A stretch of DNA of 13,061 nucleotides from Bacillota bacterium (GTDB lineage: Bacteria; Bacillota; Dethiobacteria; Dethiobacterales; Dethiobacteraceae). The notes beneath the pieces are model-generated. The model was not told the origin of the DNA and searched no databases. It saw only the letters and a program-made list of their open reading frames with translations. Below are positions 1 through 6,754 of the stretch, piece after piece (positions within the stretch are counted from its first letter, which is position 1; each line of letters opens with the position of its first letter). The position numbers and the translations under genes were made by a program. The stretch lies in assembly GCA_012841735.1 (NCBI GenBank), contig DUUE01000071.1, positions 1 through 13,061 on the forward strand, written 5' to 3'.

Positions 1-159
1 CGGGCGGAGGAGCCGCCGTGTGCGGACACTCTGATTGCCCATTATCTGAACCTTGGTCTGCCTGCAGGACAGGCTGCACAGGAAGTGGCCCGTCTTACGG
101 GACTTCCCCGCAACGCAATATACCGTCGTATTTTGGCGCAAAAAAAAGAAGGGCAGTAA
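1..159 (+). CDS. rsmI: 16S rRNA 2'-O-ribose C1402 methyltransferase RsmI, C-terminal fragment
   Basis: Frame 1 is open from the window edge to a TAA at 157-159 and encodes about 52 residues. The tail reads through an ADTLIAHYLNLGLPAGQAAQEVARL-like helix pair and ends in LPRNAIYRRILAQKK. This is the short C-terminal helical domain typical of RsmI: an ambiguous linker, a conserved stretch like 'KEAikevAk..gl', then 'vY..' and a basic end. RsmI uses SAM to methylate the ribose of C1402 in the ribosomal P site. Position supports the call, because rsmI (yabC) lies immediately before a convergent abrB and then metS in B. subtilis, exactly as here. The catalytic domain lies outside the window, so identity rests on the tail and on synteny. 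Confidence 0.75.
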   Translation, partial: RAEEPPCADTLIAHYLNLGLPAGQAAQEVARLTGLPRNAIYRRILAQKKEGQ

Positions 160-164
160 CGCCC
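140..164 (-). terminator. possible weak terminator of abrB
   Basis: Read on the minus strand just past the abrB stop, GGGC (164-161) and GCCC (154-151) can pair around a 6-nt loop, followed by a T-rich run TTCTTTTTTT (150-140). The stem is only 4 bp, so this is a weak candidate. It overlaps the last codons of rsmI, as expected for tightly packed convergent genes. On the plus strand the same hairpin has no T run after it. Confidence 0.4.
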
Positions 165-168
165 CAAT

Positions 169-414
169 TTATTGCGCGGCCATTTCTTTAATGCAGTCTT
201 CGCAGACGATACGGCCTTTATAATGTTTTACATTATCGGCATTACCGCAGAAAAGACAGGCCGGCTCATACTTTTTCAGGATAATGCGTTCACTGTCAAC
301 GTAAATTTCCAGCGAGTCTTTTACGTCAATGCCAAGTGTGCGCCGCAGTTCAATAGGAATTACTACGCGCCCTAGTTCGTCGACTTTACGTACAATACCC
401 GTTGATTTCAACAT
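169..414 (-). CDS. abrB: AbrB-family transition-state regulator with four-cysteine C-terminal tail
   Basis: The 81-residue protein begins with the hallmark AbrB swapped-hairpin DNA-binding domain (STGIVRKVDELGRVVIPIEL, residues 4-23, then RRTLGI and LEIYVD..RIILKKY to about residue 49). This is nearly identical to B. subtilis AbrB. The C-terminal part differs from the Bacillus oligomerisation domain: it carries C53-x2-C56 and C71-x2-C74, a probable zinc-binding ribbon seen in clostridial AbrB proteins. AbrB represses post-exponential genes during growth. The gene lies between rsmI and metG on the opposite strand, as in B. subtilis. Its start is preceded by a G-rich ribosome site (GGGGGG, 4 nt spacing). 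A promoter and an exact Spo0A box lie directly upstream, suggesting the classical Spo0A repression of abrB. Confidence 0.93.
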   Translation of the reverse strand: MLKSTGIVRKVDELGRVVIPIELRRTLGIDVKDSLEIYVDSERIILKKYEPACLFCGNADNVKHYKGRIVCEDCIKEMAAQ

Positions 415-425
415 AATTCCCCCCG

Positions 426-443
426 TTCAGCATAGTTCGACAA
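426..443 (-). promoter_or_regulatory. Spo0A box(es) over the abrB transcription start
   Basis: On the minus strand the sequence TTGTCGAA (443-436) is an exact match to the Spo0A box consensus (core TGTCGAA). Exactly 10 nt further on is TGCTGAA (432-426), 5 of 7 matches, in the same orientation. This is the head-to-tail arrangement with 10-nt offset known for Spo0A dimers at B. subtilis abrB. The first box begins 5 nt downstream of the candidate -10, so it would cover the start point and block transcription. The sequence match and placement are seen directly; repression is inferred from B. subtilis. Confidence 0.65.
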
Positions 444-448
444 ATAAA

Positions 449-477
449 AGTATACCAGCAATTGCCAGACAATACAA
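449..477 (-). promoter_or_regulatory. sigma-A-type promoter of abrB
   Basis: On the minus strand TTGTAT (477-472) is separated by 17 nt from TATACT (454-449). The -10 matches the consensus in 5 of 6 positions; the -35 is weak (3 of 6). The predicted start near 442 gives a leader of about 28 nt before the abrB ATG. Confidence 0.5.
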
Positions 478-534
478 GTATTTTTTGCAAGATTTTAATG
501 TTATTCGCAGTTTTAACATATAATCGTACCTGCC

Positions 535-564
535 TTGCCAAGAAGGAGGGAAGATTGTTATAAT
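535..564 (+). promoter_or_regulatory. extended -10 sigma-A promoter of metG
   Basis: TTGCCA (535-540, 5 of 6 to consensus) is followed after 18 nt by a perfect TATAAT (559-564) with the extended -10 TGn motif (556-558). Transcription would start near 571, giving a leader of about 40 nt. A second TATAAT at 519-524 has no convincing -35. No T-box leader motif is visible, so tRNA-Met-dependent antitermination is unlikely here. Confidence 0.65.
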
Positions 565-612
565 TAACTATTGCAAGCTGCAGGACTATTTTTTTACATA
601 AGGAGAATGGCA

Positions 613-2583
613 ATGGAAAAGAAAACATTTTATATTACCACGCCAATTTACTATCCCAGCGATAAACTGCATATCGGCCATTCCTACACAACTGTGGCCG
701 CCGACGCCATGGCCCGTTTTAAACGCCTGACAGGATATCAGGTCCGTTTTCTGACCGGAACCGATGAGCACGGCCAGAAAATTGAACGCCGGGCCCAGGC
801 CGCCGGCAAGGACCCGCAGGTATTTGTGGATGAAATTGTGGCGTGGATTAAAAAGCTGTGGCAGCTTTTGGATATCTCTTATGACGATTTTATCCGTACA
901 ACGGAGGAAAGGCACAAGCAGGCCGTACAGAAAATTTTCCAGCGGTTTTATGATCAGGGCGATATTTACAAAGCCAAATATGAAGGGCTTTACTGCACAC
1001 CCTGCGAGGCTTTCTGGACGGAGCGCCAACTGGTGGACGGCAACTGCCCGGACTGCGGCCGTCCGGTGGAACTGGTTTCAGAGGAAAGCTATTTTTTCAG
1101 GATGTCCAAATATGTGGACAGGCTGCTTGCCCACATTGAAGCAAATCCGGATTTTATCCAGCCCGCTTCCCGTAAGCATGAAATGATAAACAATTTCCTC
1201 AAGCCTGGTCTGGCCGACCTGTGCGTTTCCCGCACCACTTTTGACTGGGGCATTCCCGTGCCTTTTGACACGGGCCATGTGATTTATGTCTGGCTTGATG
1301 CTTTAAGCAACTATATTACGGCCCTGGGATACATGTCGGAAGACGGCAGCCTGCTGCAAACCTTTTGGCCGGCGGATGTCCAGCTGATAGGGAAGGAAAT
1401 TGTCCGCTTCCATACCATTTACTGGCCGATTTTCCTCATGGCACTGGGCCTGGAATTGCCGAAGAAAGTGTTCGGTCACGGCTGGCTGCTGCTTGATGAC
1501 GGCAAAATGTCCAAATCGAAAGGGAATGTGGTGGACCCGGAAGTTCTGGTAGAACGTTATGGTGCCGATGCTATCCGTTATTTCCTGCTGCGTGAAATAC
1601 CCTTTGGTGCAGACGGCCATTTCAGTGAAGAGGCGCTGGTACAGCGGCTCAATTTTGACCTGGCCAATGATCTGGGCAATTTGCTGAACAGGACGCTGGC
1701 CATGCTGAAAAAGTATTTTGCCGGGCGTGTCCCCGCCCCTGCAGAAAGGGATCCGGCCGATGAGGATTTGCGGCGGCAGGCGGAGGTTTTGCCCCGGACA
1801 CTGGAAAACCTGATGGACGAACTGCAGTTTTCCGCAGCTCTCGCTGAAATCTGGAAATTTATCGCCCGCGCCAATAAATATATTGACGATATGTCTCCCT
1901 GGGCCCTGGCCAGGGCCGGCAGAACGGAGCGCCTGCAGACAGTGATGTATAACCTGGTGGAATGCATCCGCATAGTTTCCGTGTTGCTTTTGCCCTTTAT
2001 GCCCAAAACGCCCCCGAGAATCTGGCAGCAGCTGGGCATTGCCGGTGAGGCGGACCTGCAGTCCTGGGACAGCATCCTGTCCTTCGGCAGGCTGCCTGCA
2101 GGCGAACAGACCGCACCCGGTGAAGTCTTGTTCCCGCGGCTGGAACTGACGGGCGAAGGCGGCGCGCCTGTACGCCAGGCAACGAAAAAAGACAAAGGCA
2201 AACCGCAGGCGGCACAGCCCGCCGCGGCAGGGAAACCGGCGGATGCGGACGGAACGGGCCTGCTTGCCATTGAGGAATTTGCCCGGGTGGACCTGCGCGT
2301 GGCGGAGATTGTGGCGGCCGAACCGGTGGCGGGTGCGGACAGGTTGCTGAAACTGCAGGTGGATGTGGGCGGCCAGCAGCGACAGGTAGTGGCCGGCATT
2401 GCCAGGTATTACCGTCCGGAGGAACTGCCGGGCAAAAGAATCATCTTTGTGGCCAACCTGAAGCCGGCCAAACTGCGCGGCGTTCTTTCCGAGGGAATGT
2501 TGCTTGCCGCCAGTGACGATGAAGGCAATCTGGTGCTGGCCACAACGGACGCACCTATTAAAAGCGGGGCAAAGGTAAAATAA
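613..2583 (+). CDS. metG: methionyl-tRNA synthetase
   Basis: This gene encodes a class I aminoacyl-tRNA synthetase that charges tRNA-Met with methionine. The start is set at the ATG at 613, because AAGGAG (600-605) then sits 7 nt away; the in-frame ATG at 607 would be only 1 nt from it. The 656-residue protein shows the Rossmann fold with HIGH at residues 20-23 (PIYYPSDKLHIGHSYTT). A single zinc knuckle is formed by C128-x2-C131 and C145-x2-C148. KMSKS lies at residues 298-302. An anticodon-binding helical domain and a low-complexity Lys/Ala linker (about 525-550) precede a C-terminal EMAP/Trbp111-type tRNA-binding OB-fold (about 553-656, RVDLRVAEIV ... NLKPAKLRGVLSEGMLLAA). Length and architecture equal B. 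subtilis MetS. tatD follows after 1 nt, so the genes are probably co-transcribed and translationally coupled. Confidence 0.97.
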   Translation: MEKKTFYITTPIYYPSDKLHIGHSYTTVAADAMARFKRLTGYQVRFLTGTDEHGQKIERRAQAAGKDPQVFVDEIVAWIKKLWQLLDISYDDFIRTTEERHKQAVQKIFQRFYDQGDIYKAKYEGLYCTPCEAFWTERQLVDGNCPDCGRPVELVSEESYFFRMSKYVDRLLAHIEANPDFIQPASRKHEMINNFLKPGLADLCVSRTTFDWGIPVPFDTGHVIYVWLDALSNYITALGYMSEDGSLLQTFWPADVQLIGKEIVRFHTIYWPIFLMALGLELPKKVFGHGWLLLDDGKMSKSKGNVVDPEVLVERYGADAIRYFLLREIPFGADGHFSEEALVQRLNFDLANDLGNLLNRTLAMLKKYFAGRVPAPAERDPADEDLRRQAEVLPRTLENLMDELQFSAALAEIWKFIARANKYIDDMSPWALARAGRTERLQTVMYNLVECIRIVSVLLLPFMPKTPPRIWQQLGIAGEADLQSWDSILSFGRLPAGEQTAPGEVLFPRLELTGEGGAPVRQATKKDKGKPQAAQPAAAGKPADADGTGLLAIEEFARVDLRVAEIVAAEPVAGADRLLKLQVDVGGQQRQVVAGIARYYRPEELPGKRIIFVANLKPAKLRGVLSEGMLLAASDDEGNLVLATTDAPIKSGAKVK

Positions 2584-2584
2584 G

Positions 2585-3364
2585 ATGAACCTGACCGATT
2601 CTCATGCGCACCTGACCGACGGGCGCTTTCGGGAAGATTATGCGCAGGTGCTGGAACGGGCCCGCGCTGCCGGTGTCACTACCATAATTAATGTGGGTTA
2701 TGACCTGGCATCATCCGCCGCCGCCTGTGAACTGGCGGCAAAAACGGAAGGCCTTTACGCCGCCGTCGGCATTCATCCCCACGAAGCTTCATGTTATACG
2801 GAAGAGACGGCCCGCAGGCTGCGCGAGCTAGCTACGCACCCGAAAGTGGTCGCCCTGGGGGAAATAGGACTGGACTACTATTACAACCATTCACCGCGCC
2901 ATGTGCAGCAGGATGTTTTTCGCAAACAGCTGCGCCTTGCCCGGGAACTTTGCCTGCCTGTTATTATCCATGACAGGGATGCCCATGGGGATATTTACCG
3001 GATTTTATGTGCAGAAAAAGCGCAGGAAATTGGCGGCGTGATGCACTGTTTCTCAGGAGATACAAACTTTGCCGTAAACTGCCTGCAACTGGGCTTTTAC
3101 CTGTCACTGGCCGGCCCCGTCACTTTTAAAAATGCGGGGGAGTTGCCTGCAGTGGCCCGGATGGTTCCTCCCGAACGTCTGTTGATTGAAACGGACGCCC
3201 CTTACCTGGCTCCTGTTCCTTACCGCGGCAAACGCAACGAGCCGGCTTTTGTCCGCCTGGTGGCGGAAAAAATAGCCGCCCTCCGTGGCATGGAGCCGGG
3301 AGAAGTGGCGGAGTTGACCAGCAGGAATGCCCGGGCAGTGTTTTCACTTGATAAAACTGTGTAA
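2585..3364 (+). CDS. tatD: TatD-family metal-dependent hydrolase (deoxyribonuclease)
   Basis: The 259-residue protein is a full-length TatD/YcfH-family TIM-barrel hydrolase, related to B. subtilis YabD. The metal ligands of the family are present: H7-x-H9 (DSHAHL), E93 in LGEIGLDYYY, H129 in VIIHDRDA, H154 in MHCFSG, and D204 in ETDAPYLAP. Family members act as Mg-dependent 3'-5' DNases or RNases in DNA repair and RNA turnover; the physiological substrate here cannot be read from the sequence. The ATG lies 1 nt after the metG stop, implying translational coupling. The metG-tatD order is conserved widely in Firmicutes. The stop codon is embedded in the ribosome site of the next gene, extending the operon to the membrane protein. 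Confidence 0.95.
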   Translation: MNLTDSHAHLTDGRFREDYAQVLERARAAGVTTIINVGYDLASSAAACELAAKTEGLYAAVGIHPHEASCYTEETARRLRELATHPKVVALGEIGLDYYYNHSPRHVQQDVFRKQLRLARELCLPVIIHDRDAHGDIYRILCAEKAQEIGGVMHCFSGDTNFAVNCLQLGFYLSLAGPVTFKNAGELPAVARMVPPERLLIETDAPYLAPVPYRGKRNEPAFVRLVAEKIAALRGMEPGEVAELTSRNARAVFSLDKTV

Positions 3365-3374
3365 GGAGCGGGCG

Positions 3375-4067
3375 ATGAAAAAAATTGCAGTGATCTGTGC
3401 AGCATTCCTGCTGCCGGTAATCATTATTTTAAGTTCAGTCCAGCTCGTGGTGCAGAATGATGCTTTTTTCCGCCGCCAGTATGAGGCGAATAACGTGGCG
3501 GAAAATACGCAGATTGAACTGCCCGAACTGATGCGTGTCACCGATGAAATACAGGCGTATCTTTTTGGCAGTCGGGATGATTTTAATATTCATGGTACTG
3601 TGGGCGGAGAGTACCGCCCTCTTTTTGCAGAGAGGGAAATCCTGCACATGGCTGATGTGAGAGGGCTTTTTGCCTTGGGGCTTTTGGTGCGCAACTGCGC
3701 CCTTGCCCTGTTGCTGCTGCTTGGCCTCTATCTTTTGCAGGCGGACAAAATTTTGTTGGCAAAGGCTTTCCAGGGCGGCTGCCTGTTCTTTGTAGCCCTG
3801 GGGGCGGCAGGCGGGCTGCTTTTGGCAGTACAGTTTGACAGGATGTTTGTGCTTTTTCACGAGCTCTTCTTTAATAATGACCTGTGGCTGCTGGACCCGC
3901 AGGAAAGCATATTGATCAATATGGTACCGCAGCCCTTTTTTGTGGCTGCCAGTACATGGATTTTACTGACTGCCGCCATGCTGTCAGGACTTGCAGGTGT
4001 GGCCGGGTGGCTGCTGCGACGGCGCTGGCAGGAAGAAGCTTTGCCGGCAGGGAGGCACGGCGACTAA
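3375..4067 (+). CDS. Lit/DUF1461 (TIGR01906) family integral membrane protein, probable lipoprotein intramolecular transacylase
   Basis: The start is the ATG at 3375, with TAAGGAG (3362-3368) 6 nt upstream overlapping the tatD stop. The 230-residue product has four predicted membrane helices (about 5-26, 100-121, 132-154 and 187-213). An extracytoplasmic loop lies between helices 1 and 2. It shows the DUF1461 signatures EILHMADVRGLF (H91) and FHELFFNNDLWLLDPQESIL (H162), followed by INMVPQPFF. Characterised members (Lit of Enterococcus, Listeria and Bacillus cereus) transfer an acyl chain from the lipid to the N-terminal cysteine of diacyl lipoproteins, making lyso-form lipoproteins; two conserved histidines are central. 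H91 and H162 fit those positions. Family assignment is from recognised motifs; transacylase activity is inferred, since distant DUF1461 members are untested. It ends the metG-tatD operon. Confidence 0.8.
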   Translation: MKKIAVICAAFLLPVIIILSSVQLVVQNDAFFRRQYEANNVAENTQIELPELMRVTDEIQAYLFGSRDDFNIHGTVGGEYRPLFAEREILHMADVRGLFALGLLVRNCALALLLLLGLYLLQADKILLAKAFQGGCLFFVALGAAGGLLLAVQFDRMFVLFHELFFNNDLWLLDPQESILINMVPQPFFVAASTWILLTAAMLSGLAGVAGWLLRRRWQEEALPAGRHGD

Positions 4068-4072
4068 AGGAA

Positions 4073-4104
4073 GCGCCGCTGCAGCATTTTTGCTGCAGTG
4101 GTGC
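4073..4104 (+). other. 14-bp intergenic hairpin without a T tract
   Basis: Bases 4073-4086 pair with 4091-4104 around a TTTT loop. The inner 8 bp (CTGCAGCA/TGCTGCAG) are perfect, and the outer 6 bp include two G-U pairs. It begins 5 nt after the stop of the DUF1461 gene. No T run follows on either strand, so it is not a standard intrinsic terminator. It may stabilise the 3' end of the metG-tatD-DUF1461 transcript or act with Rho. Confidence 0.55.
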
Positions 4105-4175
4105 GGAGGGGATATAAATTGCAATAATTGACAATGCTACTTCCAGACGGGCAAAAATAAGCAGGAGCGGGTAAT

Positions 4176-4204
4176 TTGACAAAAAGCTGCCGCTTGTTTA
4201 CAAT
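4176..4204 (+). promoter_or_regulatory. strong sigma-A promoter of the yabE-like gene
   Basis: A perfect TTGACA (4176-4181) is followed after exactly 17 nt by TACAAT (4199-4204). The predicted start near 4211 leaves only about 16 nt before the ATG at 4227, just enough to include the ribosome site TAGGAGG (4214-4220). Another TTGACA at 4128-4133 lacks a good -10 at the right distance. Confidence 0.75.
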
Positions 4205-4226
4205 AGAAAAGTCTAGGAGGAAGCTT

Positions 4227-5312
4227 ATGTCAAAAGATAAAAAGCCGGGCTTTTTTCCCGCCCGGCAGAAACCTGACCCTTACGTGCAGGCTCCCTGCTT
4301 TCTGCTGGTAAGTACGCTTCTGCTCTTTGCAGCCTTTTCACTGGTGTACAAGCAGATCACCCTGACTGTGGACGGCAGCGACCGCAAAATGATTACCTTT
4401 CGCTCCTCTGTCGCTGCTGTATTGGAAGACGCCGGGGTTGCCGCAGGGCCGGACGACCATGTCAGACCGCTGCCGGACAAGCCCGTTGCAGACGGCATGC
4501 AGATTGAGATCAGGCGGGCGTTTCCTGTAACTGTCCATGCGGACGGCCGTACTGTTACCGTGCCGGTGGTAGAGGCAAATGTTGCCGCTGTCCTGGAGAA
4601 AGCAGGCATCCGCCTGAATGAGCTGGACAGGGTTGAGCCTGCCTGCGACTACATGCTTGCACCCGGGGATGAAGTCCGGGTGGTGCGTGTGGAGCGGCAG
4701 CTTGTGGCACAACTGACGGAGATCCCTTTCCGGGAAATCAGGCGCGGCACCGACAAACTGGACCGCGGTACATCCCGGGTTGTTGCCCGCGGCGCAAACG
4801 GCCTGCAGCAGGATATGGTGGAAATAATCCTGGAGGACGGCGTGGAAGTGTCCGCCACCGTTTTATCTGCGGAAATCCTGCGTCCCCGGGAGGACAGGAT
4901 TATTGAGTACGGTGAAAACACAATACTGTCGCGCGGCGGCAGAGTCCTTGATTTTCAGTATGTTTATACCGTGACCGCCACCGCCTACTGTGACGGGACG
5001 GAAGCAAGCGGGTGCCCCAGGGACAGCGCCGGACGCAGCGTCTGCACGGGGAAACACGGCGGCGGAACTACGGCCACCGGCAGGAAAGCTGTGGCGGGGG
5101 ACGGCAGTGAAGCCAACCCTTACATTGTCAGTGTGGACCCCGGGATTATTCCCCTGGGAAGCCGCTTATATCTTGACGGATATGGCTATGGTGTGGCCGC
5201 GGACACAGGCGGTCTCATTAAGGGTAACCGTATTGACCTGCTGCTTGACAGCCATGAAGCCGCTTTACGTTTCGGACGCAGGAAACTGCGTGTGTATGTG
5301 CTGGCCCGCTGA
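4227..5312 (+). CDS. YabE-like cell-wall protein (DUF348 x2, G5, 3D domain)
   Basis: The ATG at 4227 follows TAGGAGG with 6 nt spacing. The 361-residue protein has a short basic N-terminus and one membrane anchor (about 24-41, signal-anchor type). Two DUF348 repeats follow (about 47-90 and 101-145), then a G5 domain (about 153-228) and a C-terminal 3D domain (about 245-361). The 3D aspartates are visible at D304 (SVDPGIIPLG), D326 (AADTGG) and D337/D341 (RIDLLLDS). B. subtilis YabE and related YocH/Rpf-like proteins use this domain as a peptidoglycan lytic or muralytic module outside the membrane. Position between the tatD region and rsmA matches yabE. The 3D domain carries a cysteine-bearing insertion (C255, C263, C273) where typical members go straight from ATAY to TATG. 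It has its own promoter and terminator, so it is probably monocistronic. Confidence 0.9.
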   Translation: MSKDKKPGFFPARQKPDPYVQAPCFLLVSTLLLFAAFSLVYKQITLTVDGSDRKMITFRSSVAAVLEDAGVAAGPDDHVRPLPDKPVADGMQIEIRRAFPVTVHADGRTVTVPVVEANVAAVLEKAGIRLNELDRVEPACDYMLAPGDEVRVVRVERQLVAQLTEIPFREIRRGTDKLDRGTSRVVARGANGLQQDMVEIILEDGVEVSATVLSAEILRPREDRIIEYGENTILSRGGRVLDFQYVYTVTATAYCDGTEASGCPRDSAGRSVCTGKHGGGTTATGRKAVAGDGSEANPYIVSVDPGIIPLGSRLYLDGYGYGVAADTGGLIKGNRIDLLLDSHEAALRFGRRKLRVYVLAR

Positions 5313-5315
5313 AAG

Positions 5316-5339
5316 ACAACCGGCTTCCGGTTGTTTTTT
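5316..5339 (+). terminator. rho-independent terminator of the yabE-like gene
   Basis: An 8-bp perfect stem, ACAACCGG (5316-5323) with CCGGTTGT (5327-5334), closes a 3-nt loop and is followed by TTTTT (5335-5339). It begins 3 nt after the stop codon. Confidence 0.85.
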
Positions 5340-5382
5340 GTCCCTGTTCAGACCCGGTCGCTGTCAGCAAGGAGGAAAAGAC

Positions 5383-6249
5383 GTGTCAAAACTGTCAAAC
5401 CCGGCGGTAGTGGCCGCTTTGCTCACAGAGCACGGTATCAGGCTGAAGCAAAAATGGGGACAGAATTTTCTGGTTGACGAGAACATCCTGCGCAAGATTG
5501 TACAAACAGCGGAAGTAGGTCCTCATGACCATGTCCTGGAGATTGGACCGGGTATCGGGACGCTGACGCAGAAGCTGGCGGAAAGGGCGGGCAGGGTGAC
5601 AGCTTTTGAAGTTGACTCCCGCCTGCTGCCAGTGCTGGCAAAGACACTGGGTCCATACCCGCAGGTGGAGATTCTGCTGCAGGATGCCCTGGCGGCGGAC
5701 TACAACGGTTTTTGTGCCTCATGTGGCCCCGTGAAGCTGGTGGCCAATCTGCCCTATAATATTGCCACCCCCCTTATTTACCGCTGGCTGAAGCAACATC
5801 GCAGCTGTTTTTCCCTGCTGGTGTGTATGGTGCAGAAGGAAGTGGCGGAGCGGCTTGTGGCCTTGCCGGGCAGCAAAGCATACGGTACCCTGTCGGTGGT
5901 GTGCAGGTATGCTTCACAGGTGGAAATTGCCTTTACCGTGCCGCACACAGTCTTTTTCCCCAGGCCCGAAGTGGCTTCCGCCGTAGTAAAAATGGTCCCG
6001 TACGGACAAACCGTCCTTGCCGCCGGCGAAGAACCGCTTTTTTACCAAACAGTGGAAGCCGTTTTTGCCAAACGGCGCAAAACTGCCCTTAATGCATTAC
6101 ATGCAGCTTTCGGCCTTGACAAGGAAAAACTGCTTGCTCTGGCCGGGAGAGCTTCCCTTGACTTGTCGCGCCGCGGTGAAACTTTTACTGTGGAAGAATT
6201 TGTCCTGTTGGCCAGGCTGCTTGCTCCGTATCTGCACGGCAACCGCTGA
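5383..6249 (+). CDS. rsmA: 16S rRNA (adenine1518-N6/adenine1519-N6)-dimethyltransferase
   Basis: RsmA (KsgA) dimethylates two adjacent adenines in the 3' terminal hairpin of 16S rRNA late in 30S assembly. The 288-residue reading frame starts at GTG 5383, chosen because AAGGAGG (5369-5375) lies 7 nt upstream and because the N-terminus then matches the family (LKQKWGQNFLVDENILRKIV). The frame is open further upstream, but that part overlaps the yabE-like gene. SAM-binding motif I is EIGPGIGTLT (53-62), the acidic post-I residue is in FEVD, motif IV is NLPYN (122-126), and FFPRPEVASAVV (191-202) and AKRRKTALNAL are also typical. In B. subtilis ksgA follows rnmV; here rnmV is missing. No clear promoter is visible in the 43 nt between the preceding terminator and the start, so its transcription start is unresolved. 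The YkuK gene follows after 23 nt. Confidence 0.96.
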   Translation: MSKLSNPAVVAALLTEHGIRLKQKWGQNFLVDENILRKIVQTAEVGPHDHVLEIGPGIGTLTQKLAERAGRVTAFEVDSRLLPVLAKTLGPYPQVEILLQDALAADYNGFCASCGPVKLVANLPYNIATPLIYRWLKQHRSCFSLLVCMVQKEVAERLVALPGSKAYGTLSVVCRYASQVEIAFTVPHTVFFPRPEVASAVVKMVPYGQTVLAAGEEPLFYQTVEAVFAKRRKTALNALHAAFGLDKEKLLALAGRASLDLSRRGETFTVEEFVLLARLLAPYLHGNR

Positions 6250-6272
6250 GACGCAAGAAAGGTGTCCTGAGC

Positions 6273-6749
6273 ATGAACTTTACCAGCCCTACCCTGGGAG
6301 AATTAACTTTTGAAGAAACATACCGGCAGATAGCAAACTATCTGGACGAATACCCGGAGGAAAAGCATAAACTGATTATTGGTACAGATTCCCAGCCCCG
6401 CGGACAAAAAGACGTCTGTTTTGTCACGGCAATTATCATCCACCGTGTGGGCAAGGGAGCACGTTATTTTTTCCGCCGCACTTACCAGCGGTATATGCAT
6501 AATTTGCGCCAGCGCATTTATTACGAGACTTATTTAAGCCTGGAAGTGGCCACCCTGATTACCGCCAGGCTGGCTGAACACCAGGATGCGGCTGTAAATG
6601 CCGAAATCCACCTGGATGTGGGGGAAAACGGTGAAACAAAAGAGCTGATCAGGGAAGTGGTGGGCATAGTCATTGGCAGCGGATTTCAGGCCATGATTAA
6701 GCCGGATTCTTACGGAGCATCAAAAGTTGCGGACAAATATACAAAATAG
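6273..6749 (+). CDS. YkuK/DUF458 family ribonuclease H-like protein
   Basis: The 158-residue protein matches the DUF458 (YkuK) family, which adopts an RNase H-like fold. Visible signatures are the early strand with GTDSQ (37-41), a second acidic strand HLDVGENGETKELI (113-126), and the conserved end KPDSYGASKVADKYTK (143-158). Acidic residues D39, D115 and one or more near the C-terminus would be candidates for metal binding; no activity or substrate is established for the family. The ATG follows AAAGGTG (6258-6264) at 8 nt, 23 nt after the rsmA stop, so the two genes form a small operon ending in the terminator at 6755-6783. In other spore formers this family occurs among conserved, often sporulation-associated genes; its role here cannot be deduced. 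Confidence 0.85.
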   Translation: MNFTSPTLGELTFEETYRQIANYLDEYPEEKHKLIIGTDSQPRGQKDVCFVTAIIIHRVGKGARYFFRRTYQRYMHNLRQRIYYETYLSLEVATLITARLAEHQDAAVNAEIHLDVGENGETKELIREVVGIVIGSGFQAMIKPDSYGASKVADKYTK

Positions 6750-6754
6750 CCAGG

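Noticed and set aside
415..612. T-box leader for metG
   Set aside because: No AGGGTGGNACCGCG-type antiterminator motif and no terminator before the start codon; a plain extended -10 promoter explains the region.
386..628. 80-codon minus-strand frame over the abrB promoter
   Set aside because: It overlaps abrB, its promoter and the metG start, lacks a ribosome site and has no recognisable domain.
1578..2399. 273-codon minus-strand frame inside metG
   Set aside because: Antisense shadow of a GC-rich coding sequence; Ser/Arg/Ala-rich product without domains, while metG is unambiguous.
4990..5382. Upstream extension of rsmA from the ATG at 4990
   Set aside because: It would overlap the 3D domain of the preceding gene and its terminator; the GTG at 5383 has the ribosome site and the family N-terminus.
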